A DNA stretch of 64,000 bases from Leptonema illini DSM 21528 (GTDB lineage Bacteria; Spirochaetota; Leptospiria; Leptospirales; Leptonemataceae), in assembly GCF_000243335.1 (NCBI RefSeq), contig NZ_JH597773.1, positions 951,989 to 1,015,988 on the forward strand, in the 5' to 3' direction. Both the position numbers and the translations under genes were made by a program. Shown here piece after piece: positions 19,151 through 26,700 of the stretch; positions within the stretch are counted from its first letter, which is position 1; each line of letters begins with the position of its first letter. The notes under the pieces were generated by a model. The model saw nothing but the letters and a program-made list of their open reading frames with translations. It did no database searches and was not told where the DNA came from.

Positions 19151-19464
19151 TTCATTCTCGCCTCGAGGCGTTCCAGTATCCATTTCAGATCCGGTGCAGG
19201 CTTTCCGTCATACAAACGACATCCGAACATGGGCGGAAGACCGCGCTTCGATTCATCCAGATCGCGTCCATCGACTAACAGAGTTGGAGAACCATGAAAA
19301 TCATAAGAGCCCGCCTGTTCCGGTGAATCTATCAGGATCTGTTCAATCTGAAGGACTCCAGGAAGGCTGCTCTCTATTTGCGAGGTCAACCTTTCAAGGA
19401 TTTGCCTTCCCGGGCAGTCAGGGAAGACGAGGATTTGCAGCTTCACGAGACAACTCAACAGCAT
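19147..19464 (-). CDS. Thioredoxin-like protein in the arsenic operon
   Basis: A 105-residue protein with a beta-alpha-beta start (LQILVFPDCPGRQ) and HGSPTLLVDGRDLDES, which fits a thioredoxin fold with a cis-Pro loop. Only one Cys (CPGR) stands at the usual active-site position, and a second conserved-looking Cys is in MFGCRLYDG. ATG 19464 overlaps arsM by 10 bp; a GTG at 19446 is an alternative start. It overlaps the permease by ATGA, so it is probably coupled to it. The function is unproven; metalloid binding or redox is suggested. Confidence 0.65.
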   Translation of the reverse strand: MLLSCLVKLQILVFPDCPGRQILERLTSQIESSLPGVLQIEQILIDSPEQAGSYDFHGSPTLLVDGRDLDESKRGLPPMFGCRLYDGKPAPDLKWILERLEARMK

Positions 19465-20288
19465 CCCGTGCCACAGCCGCAGCTGCCGGCCGGCTTTTCA
19501 CCTGTGACGGTTATACTGAGCACCTCGGCGCCCGAATCGCGGAACTGCTTCAGCTCGTCGGCGTTCAGGTATTGCAGGAGGATCTCATCGGGCAATTCGA
19601 TGGCGCGCTCCTTTACAAGCTGCAATTGCTCGAATCCGCTGCGATAAATAATGCTCAGATACTGCGATCGCTGCAGCGCTCCGCTGACGCAGCCGGCAAT
19701 CATCTCGGCAGCCGTCTGTATCTTTTCGGGAAGACTACCGTGCAGAACGACGTCCGATATGACGAAGCGTCCGCCGGGTTTGAGCACGCGAAAGATCTCT
19801 GAGAAGGCCTTCTCTTTATCGGGCACAAGATTGAGCACGCAGTTCGAGGTAACGACGTCGACGCGAGCCGGACCGACGGGAAGCTTTTCGATGTCGCCGT
19901 GCCGGAACTCTACGTTCGCATAACCCATCCGCTCTGCGTTTGCGCGGGCCTTTTCGATCATCGCCTCCGTGAAGTCGACGCCGATCACATGCCCCTCTTC
20001 GCCGACGGCGGCCCGGGCCACAAAGGCGTCGTTCCCGGCGCCTGAGCCGAGATCAAGCACCGTTTCGCCTTTACGCAATCGCAGACTCGAAAGCGGAAGG
20101 CCGCAACCGAGGCCCAGATCGGCCTCGGGAACATAGCCTTCCGTCGCCGTATAATCCTCGCTGAAAACGGTATAGTCACCACAGCCGCCGACGCCGCAGC
20201 AGGACGTTGCGTTCTCGTCTTTGCTCTGCGTCGCGATGACGGTGTATTTTTCGCGTATCATTGATTTCAAATCTTCTGCTGTTGACAT
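19455..20288 (-). CDS. arsM: Arsenite S-adenosylmethionine methyltransferase ArsM
   Basis: Methylates arsenite to mono- and dimethylated forms, 277 residues. The SAM-binding motif is VLDLGSGAGNDAF (about 80-92). The arsenic-binding Cys residues expected for ArsM appear in LGLGCGLP (about 60), VTSNCVLNL (about 152) and IAGCVSGAL (about 200). The C-terminus ends in a Cys-rich CGCGTGCC tail, and another CC pair lies near residue 30. It follows arsR by 43 bp. Methylation fits with the ArsP-like permease, a family that exports methylated arsenicals. Confidence 0.93.
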   Translation of the reverse strand: MSTAEDLKSMIREKYTVIATQSKDENATSCCGVGGCGDYTVFSEDYTATEGYVPEADLGLGCGLPLSSLRLRKGETVLDLGSGAGNDAFVARAAVGEEGHVIGVDFTEAMIEKARANAERMGYANVEFRHGDIEKLPVGPARVDVVTSNCVLNLVPDKEKAFSEIFRVLKPGGRFVISDVVLHGSLPEKIQTAAEMIAGCVSGALQRSQYLSIIYRSGFEQLQLVKERAIELPDEILLQYLNADELKQFRDSGAEVLSITVTGEKPAGSCGCGTGCC

Positions 20289-20331
20289 AATCTATTCCTC
20301 TCTTCGTTTTAGAAAATTTCAGGCAGGGACG

Positions 20332-20745
20332 TTAACATGTAGCGCATGATTTCTTCCCGCTCTGCGCACTATCAAAAAAGGCCGGCCCTCGACTGGCCAC
20401 ATCTTCCAGCTCGCAGCAGAGCACCTTCCCCGTATCGAGCAGATCGGTGGTATACGGCTGCCCCGTCGTTAATCTGCGCGCGCAGGCAAGCACGGCCTTC
20501 GCCGATGGGTTCCAGCTCTGCCGTGCAATGGCATAATAGACCCAGCGCCCCCGCCTGTCGTCGGTCACAAGACCGGCCTGCTTCAGTATCTGCAGATGCT
20601 TGGAAAGCGACGTATAAGAGATGCGCAACACGGCTGAAAACTGACAGACACAGAGCTCCTTTTGATGAAAGAGCATATGAAGAATGCGCAATCGCACGGG
20701 ATCGGCCACGGCCTTCAGGGATTGAACTTCGGGATCGGCAAGCAC
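20332..20745 (-). CDS. arsR: ArsR-family metalloregulatory repressor
   Basis: Winged-helix repressor of 137 residues. ELCVCQFSAVL (about 31-41) is the classical As(III)-binding CxC motif in helix 3, and SYTSLSKHLQILKQAGLV is the recognition helix. A further Cys pair is present near the C-terminus (VLCCE and CATC), which may add metalloid ligands. The start used is GTG 20745, with GAGG very close upstream, so the exact start is uncertain. It heads the ars operon, which it probably represses until arsenite binds. Confidence 0.9.
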   Translation of the reverse strand: MLADPEVQSLKAVADPVRLRILHMLFHQKELCVCQFSAVLRISYTSLSKHLQILKQAGLVTDDRRGRWVYYAIARQSWNPSAKAVLACARRLTTGQPYTTDLLDTGKVLCCELEDVASRGPAFFDSAQSGKKSCATC

Positions 20746-20961
20746 ATCCTCAGATTAAGCAGTATGAAAGGAGCCGTCAACTCATTTTCCAGTTACGGAA
20801 AACAGGAAAATAACAATAGGCCCGCTTGCAGTTTTGCAGCACCTGCAAGTGGCTGGGCGACAAGGAGGCCTCTCTGTGGTTTCGCGTAGAAATAAGCAGT
20901 CCGATAGGAAAAAGCATTTACAGCGCGGGGTTATGTTATGAGTCTTCGCGAAGGGGGAAGT
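20746..20961 (+). promoter_or_regulatory. Divergent intergenic region between arsR and the AfsA-like gene
   Basis: This 216-bp region must hold promoters for both directions. Two short inverted repeats are visible: ATTTTCC/GGAAAAT (20784-20811) and CTTGCAG/CTGCAAG (about 20825-20850). Either could be a dimeric repressor operator, but which regulator binds is not known. No long open frame in it looks like a gene. Confidence 0.4.
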
Positions 20962-22248
20962 ATGTGGATTCAGAATCATGCGAAGGTAGATCAGCTTTTA
21001 CGAGGAAGATTGCCAGAGATTCTCATTCTCGATAAGGCCTATACGCGAACCTATTCGCAGGACGATTCGTTTGTTGCAAACATCCGCCGTACGCTGCCGC
21101 GCGAGATTCCGGCCGACGTTTTCGAGCATGCCCTCGCCTCTTCGATTCCAGGCGAGCATTTCGAATTTCTCTGCAATTATTACGGCAGGATCGACGGCGG
21201 CGAGGCATATATGCTGCGCAGCATACCGCGATACATCAGCGCGGAGCTAATGGCGCAGCATACCGGCGACGGCGCATTCGCTGAATCAGACAGACAGTTC
21301 CTTTTCAGGTTCTATACGTTCGACGAGCACCAGGGCAGATATGCTCTTATCGGCTATATGACCGAAGCGGACGAGATACGTGTCCTCAAGTTGTTCAACA
21401 TGAAAAGCCTGCACATCAGCAACGTTGAGAAAGCTACGGTCTCACAGATTCTCTCACAGGTGGCGGAAGTTCCGAGGAAGGATATTTTCTTCGCAAGTAT
21501 GCATGTGCCGCGCAACCATAAATTCTTTTCGCCTCCGAACCTGAAGCATATCTCGGGCATGCAGATCACAGAGGCCGCCAGGCAGTTTGCCATAGCATGT
21601 CATCATATCTACGGCGGCGTTCCGCTAACGGATGTCACGTTCCTGCTTGAATCGCTTGCAAGCGAATTCTACCAGTACGCGAAAGTCAACCTTCCTGTAA
21701 AAATGCGTGCAATCCTGAAAGAGGTTAAGCTCGACAAACAGAATGCCTGGAGGAACACTGAATTCGAGATCACGGCCTATCAGCAGAATATGGAAATCAG
21801 CAAGGTTACCACGCGAGCGACGATACTTCCTCTGAAAATCTACAGAAAGCTAAAGTCCGGCCAGGAAGAGGTCTACGAAATCGACCCCAGGTTTCATCCG
21901 AATGATAGAGTCCGGATCAGTATCAGCATACGCTACACGGACGGCGATGAGCCGAGGAAATGGGACTGCCGGATCGTGAATTTTTCAAAAGGCGGTTTCC
22001 AGACCCGCTCTGACGGCAAGGAGCCTCCACTGCTGTTGTTGCAGAATCCGCGTCTTGAATTCTTCATGCATTTCGATCAGGCGGGTTTCGTGTACGGGCG
22101 ATGTAAGAATGTCTGGACAAGAATGGATGAGGACGATGTCTGCTGGGCCGGCTTCGCCATTACCGAGATGTCAGGCATCGACCGCGAAACCCTGTCCGAT
22201 GCCATCGTTCGCTTCGGACGCCTCGTCGAAGGACGGGAGATTCAGTGA
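20962..22248 (+). CDS. AfsA-like hotdog protein with C-terminal PilZ-like domain
   Basis: A 428-residue protein of unusual make-up. Residues about 155-265 resemble the AfsA hotdog domain of gamma-butyrolactone synthases: HVPRNHKFFSPPNLKHISGM, then QITEAARQFAIACHHIYGGV with the conserved EAxRQ-like motif and a VPL turn. The N-terminal 150 residues may be a second, divergent hotdog. Residues about 325-425 look PilZ-like, with the (D/N)xSxxG motif as NFSKGG and a typical end (CWAGFAITEM); an RxxxR motif is not clear. ATG 20962 is chosen because AGGGGGAAG lies just upstream. It is first in a cluster with a HAD-like protein, an SDR and a giant signalling protein. Enzymatic activity is inferred, not shown. 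Confidence 0.65.
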   Translation: MWIQNHAKVDQLLRGRLPEILILDKAYTRTYSQDDSFVANIRRTLPREIPADVFEHALASSIPGEHFEFLCNYYGRIDGGEAYMLRSIPRYISAELMAQHTGDGAFAESDRQFLFRFYTFDEHQGRYALIGYMTEADEIRVLKLFNMKSLHISNVEKATVSQILSQVAEVPRKDIFFASMHVPRNHKFFSPPNLKHISGMQITEAARQFAIACHHIYGGVPLTDVTFLLESLASEFYQYAKVNLPVKMRAILKEVKLDKQNAWRNTEFEITAYQQNMEISKVTTRATILPLKIYRKLKSGQEEVYEIDPRFHPNDRVRISISIRYTDGDEPRKWDCRIVNFSKGGFQTRSDGKEPPLLLLQNPRLEFFMHFDQAGFVYGRCKNVWTRMDEDDVCWAGFAITEMSGIDRETLSDAIVRFGRLVEGREIQ

Positions 22249-22937
22249 TGCCGCCCGACCGCATTCGTTATGTGTTTCTTCATCTTGATGGAGTAGTACT
22301 CCAGAGTATTCTCGTCCCGATCATAAAATCGGTGGTAACCAAACTGGGCGGCGAGTACTGTGCAGACATTGAGAGTAACGTTCTTTCGCATTCTCAGAGA
22401 GATGCAGCGTCTTTTTTGATTCGAAAGCTGCGTCTTTCGCTCTCTGAATCCGAGGTGATAGAGCTTTATAACGAAACCAGAAAGGCCTACCTTCTTACCA
22501 ACAGAGTTCGTCCGAATGCCGGATTGAAGAGTTTTCTGACAATGCTGAAAGCGAACGGGTATCGCGTCGTCGCCTATGGCGGAGCCGACCGCGATTATTT
22601 CCTGGAGCATGCGGGAACATTTCGCGAGTTCTTTGATGATGAGGGTTATATACAGACACGCGACATCCGTCCAGGAGTAAAGGAAATCATAAAGAACATC
22701 TACGGTCTTGATTTCAACGAGGCCTTATTTATTGACGATACCATCGCCGTCGCCCTCGCTGCAAAGCAGTACGAAGTGCCCTTTATAGGAATGACAACCG
22801 AACATGCATTCAGTTATCAGCGTCACGAAATGGAAAGATTGAACGTAAAATACGTTGTGCATTCGCTGCAAGATGTTGATCTGTCTTTTTTGAACAGGCT
22901 ACAGCAGGAAGCGCTCTGCCACAGCGTATGGAAGTAG
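22248..22937 (+). CDS. HAD-superfamily-like protein lacking the catalytic Asp nucleophile
   Basis: A 229-residue protein with HAD layout. Motif I reads VFLHLDGVV, so the first Asp of the usual DxDG is His (codon CAT, one base from GAT). A helical cap follows at about 20-85. RVVAYGGADRDY stands where motif II has Ser or Thr. RPGVKEI may give the motif III Lys, and motif IV is intact (EALFIDDTIAVALAAKQ). It starts in a TGATG overlap with the AfsA-like gene and is followed 33 bp later by an SDR. By position it would match the phosphatase step of butyrolactone synthesis, but the missing nucleophile argues for a binding or altered role. Confidence 0.75.
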   Translation: MPPDRIRYVFLHLDGVVLQSILVPIIKSVVTKLGGEYCADIESNVLSHSQRDAASFLIRKLRLSLSESEVIELYNETRKAYLLTNRVRPNAGLKSFLTMLKANGYRVVAYGGADRDYFLEHAGTFREFFDDEGYIQTRDIRPGVKEIIKNIYGLDFNEALFIDDTIAVALAAKQYEVPFIGMTTEHAFSYQRHEMERLNVKYVVHSLQDVDLSFLNRLQQEALCHSVWK

Positions 22938-22970
22938 GCCCGGCAGGCGACGATAGCTCAGGAGAGCAGT

Positions 22971-23735
22971 ATGGACTTCACGGGAAAGACAGTTCTCATA
23001 ACGGGGGCGACTTCTGGCCTCGGTCGAGCAATGGCGCTGACCTTCGCGAAGCGAGGGGCGCAGGTCGCCATATGCGGACGACGCGCTGAAGAAGGGGCGA
23101 AGACCGTCGCCATGATCGAACAGTCCGGTGGAAGATGTCTTTTTCTCCCGTGTGATGTGAGCAAGGCCGACGACGTCTCCCATTTTATTCAACGCACCGT
23201 CGCCGAATTCGGCAGGCTGGATTGCGCCGTCAACAATGCCGGCGTATCGGGCGATCTGCGACCCGTGGCTGAAACAACCGATGAGGTCTGGAATCAAGTC
23301 GTCAATATCAATCTCACCGGCACCTTCCTCTGTATGCGAAGCGAGATTCAGGCGATGATGAAAACGGGCGGCGGAGCGATCGTTAACGTATCGTCCGCCC
23401 TCGGCCTCAGAGGCAAAGAAAACGTGGCGCCTTATTCCGCTACGAAGCATGCCATTCTCGGCCTCACGAAAAGCGCCGCTTTTGAATACGGAAGGTACGG
23501 GATTCGAATCAACGCTCTCTGCCCCGGCGGAATCCAGACCGACATGGATGATTTGTTTTACGCGAACGCGCCTGATCCCGAAAAATTGCGTGCCGAACGA
23601 ATGAAGTCCTATGCACTGGGCCGCATGGCCCGCGTCGATGAAGTCGCTTCCACTGCCGCCTGGCTCTGTAGCGACGAGGCGAGTTTTGTTACGGGGGCGG
23701 CGATCTCAGTCGACGGAGGCAAGACTGCAAGATGA
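22971..23735 (+). CDS. Short-chain dehydrogenase/reductase
   Basis: Classical SDR of 254 residues. TGATSGLG (about 12-19) binds the nicotinamide cofactor, and ICGRRAEE after the second strand suggests NADP(H). NNAG (about 90) and the catalytic set Ser (VNVSSALG), YSATK and Asn are present. The C-terminal VTGAAISVDGG is typical. It lies 33 bp after the HAD-like gene and 49 bp before the giant kinase gene, all in the same direction. A role in reducing an acyl or butenolide product is suggested only by the neighbouring AfsA-like gene; it could also be an ordinary FabG-like reductase. Confidence 0.9.
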   Translation: MDFTGKTVLITGATSGLGRAMALTFAKRGAQVAICGRRAEEGAKTVAMIEQSGGRCLFLPCDVSKADDVSHFIQRTVAEFGRLDCAVNNAGVSGDLRPVAETTDEVWNQVVNINLTGTFLCMRSEIQAMMKTGGGAIVNVSSALGLRGKENVAPYSATKHAILGLTKSAAFEYGRYGIRINALCPGGIQTDMDDLFYANAPDPEKLRAERMKSYALGRMARVDEVASTAAWLCSDEASFVTGAAISVDGGKTAR

Positions 23736-23784
23736 GTTTGTGTCGATGTGAGGTCATATTGCAAGGGTGCGGGCCAAACCTGCC

Positions 23785-26700
23785 ATGATGGAACTGTCGG
23801 GCTATGAAATTGAATCCGAGCTTCACTCGGGCGAGATGGCGGTCGTCTATCGCGCGAAAGCAGGCCCGACGAATGTAATCGTCAAAGTTCTGCGCAACGA
23901 GCATCCCGATCCGGCGGAATTCTCGGCGTTCCGGCATGAATACGATATTTTACAGCGATTGCAGGCGGACGGGATCGTTCGCGCCATCGCATTCGGTCGC
24001 CTTGGCGGTTCTCCCGCGATCGTCTTCGAAGATACAGGCGCCGTACCGCTGCATCTGGCCTGTTCAGGAGGTCTTCCCTTCTCTGAAGCGATCGACGTCA
24101 TGATCAGCGCCACGGAAGCGCTCGGCGAGGTTCATCAGGCAGGCATAGTTCATCGCGACATCAAGCCGCAGAATATCGTGATCAATCGCGAAACAGGTAA
24201 GCTCCAGATTATCGACTTCGGAAGCGCCAGCGAGCTGGCCAGGTTAACATCGGCCGTCTCTCTGAATCGCTCGATTGATGGAACCCTTGCCTACGTATCG
24301 CCCGAGCAGACGGGACGCATGAACCGAACGGTCGACTATCGAACGGATATGTATTCGCTCGGCATTACCTTCTATCAGCTGCTCACAGGCGACGTTCCCT
24401 TTCGCTATTCCGATCCTCTTGAGCTTGTGCATGCTCATATCGCCAGAACTCCCGTATCCCCCTTTTCCCGGAATAATACGCCGGCCGCTCTTTCGAGAAT
24501 CGTCATGAAACTTCTCGAGAAGAATCCCGAGGATCGCTACCAGAGCACGCAGGGACTGTTGCACGATCTTCAAACCTGTCGAAATTGCCTGCTTCAAAGC
24601 GGCCTTGATCATTTGAGAGACCTCGACCTGCGGCCCGGTAAGTACGATCTATCCAGCCGGTTTCAGATTCCCGAAAAACTCTACGGTCGCTCACGCGAAA
24701 TCGAGCAGATCATACAGACGTTCAAAGACATCCGAAGCGGCCGCACGGAGTTGTTGCTTATCTCAGGACATTCAGGCATCGGAAAATCCGCTCTGATCAA
24801 CGAGGTTCGCAAACCTATCACCGAATACAGAGGATACTTCGCTACCGGTAAATATGATGCCTTCAAGCGCAACGTTCCTTATCGGGCGATCACGCAGAGC
24901 TTGCAGCATCTGATCCGGCAGATTCTGACTGAGCCCGAGAAGGCGATCTCTGCCTGGAAAGAGAAGATACAGCATGCAGTCGGGACTAACGGCAGGGTCG
25001 TCATCGAGGTGATTCCGGAACTGCAGACTTTGATCGGTGAACAGCCCGAAATCGCCTCCCTTGGAGCGGAAGAAGCGCAGAACCGCTTCAGCAGAGTCTT
25101 TCAGAATCTCATTCAGGCCCTTGCAACGAAAGAACATCCGCTCGCCCTCTTCCTGGATGATATGCAATGGGCGGATTCTTCAAGCCTGCACCTTATCAAG
25201 ACCGTCCTTTTGAATCCCCAAATTCAGCATCTGTGCATGATATTGTCGTTTCGCGACAACGAAGTTCCGCCGTCGTCACCGTTCGCGCGCATGATCGACG
25301 AATTGAAAATCGCCGAACGGCATCCGCGAGAACTCCTGCTTCAACCTCTGACGATCGCCGATGTCAGGGAAATGGTGCGAGATACTCTTTCCTGCGACGA
25401 CAGGCTGGCTAACGATGTGGCTCTGACGCTGCATAAAAAAACGAACGGAAATCCGTTTTTCGTTCTGGAGGTATTTCGCAGCTATTACGAAAAAGACCTC
25501 ATACGCCATACAGAGGCAGGTTGGCAGGTCGACATGTCGGGCATTCAGGACGTCAGAATGGCCGACAACGTCATCGAGTTCATGGTCGATCGCGTCAGAG
25601 AGCTGCCAGAAAAGAGCCAGGAAGTCCTGAAACTGGCGGCATGCGTCGGTAACTGGTTCAGGCAGGACGTCTTCGCCGATATACTGAAAGAAGCGGATCA
25701 CGGTACGGTCCGGCGTGAACTGATCCATCTGGCAAACGAAGGCTTCTTACGGCTCGGCACGCATGACGCGACGTTCATGCACGACAGGATTCGCGAAGCG
25801 GCATATGCCATGACCTCCGATTCGGAACGAGCGGCCAATCATTATCGCATTTCTAACGCCTATCTGTCGATGCTCGATCGATTCAATCTCGAAGACAACG
25901 TTTTTACGATCGTTAACCAGATGAATCAGGGAGCCGTTCATATCACGACGGAAGAAGAAATCACCACGCTGCGGCAGCTTAACACAATGGCCGGGAACAA
26001 ATCCCTCGCCTCGAACGCCTATGAAGCCGCATGTGGATTCTTCAGGCAGGCGATCCAGACTCTGCCGGATCGCGCATGGCAGAACGAATATGAGCTGACG
26101 CTGGATCTGCATACGCTGCTTGCAAGGGCCGAGTACCTCGACAAAGACTATGAAGCGGCCGAGAGAACCTTCGATCTCATTCTGAAAAATGCCCGCCGCA
26201 CACACGACCGAATCCCCGTATACGAGCTGCGTTCGGCGATGTACGTCAGCCAGAATCGGATGCGCGAAGCCCTTCAGCTTTTGAAAGAAGCTCTGAAAAC
26301 GCTATCTGTGCACCTGCCTGCAAATCCCAATCGACTTTCCGTAATAAGCGAACTGCTCAAGTTCAAGATGCGGCTCGGGAAGAAGCCCGTGCAGGGCCTG
26401 GTCGACCTGCCGATCATGCAGGACGAGAATTCTCTTGCCATCATGCGGTTGCTTGTCGCAGCCGTGGCTCCGGCCTTCCTGACGCAGCCTTCTCTATTTC
26501 CCGTGATCGTTCTCAAGATGCTGAACGTCTCTCTAAAAAAAGGCAACTCGCCGCTCAGTCCTTTCGCCTACGTTTCTTTCGGCATCATTCAGGGATCAGT
26601 GCTCGGCGACTTCGATTCCGGCTACGAATTCGGCAGGCTCTCCCTCGAACTGCTTTCACGATTCGGCAACGCCGCGAAATCGATCGAATGCAGAACCGTG

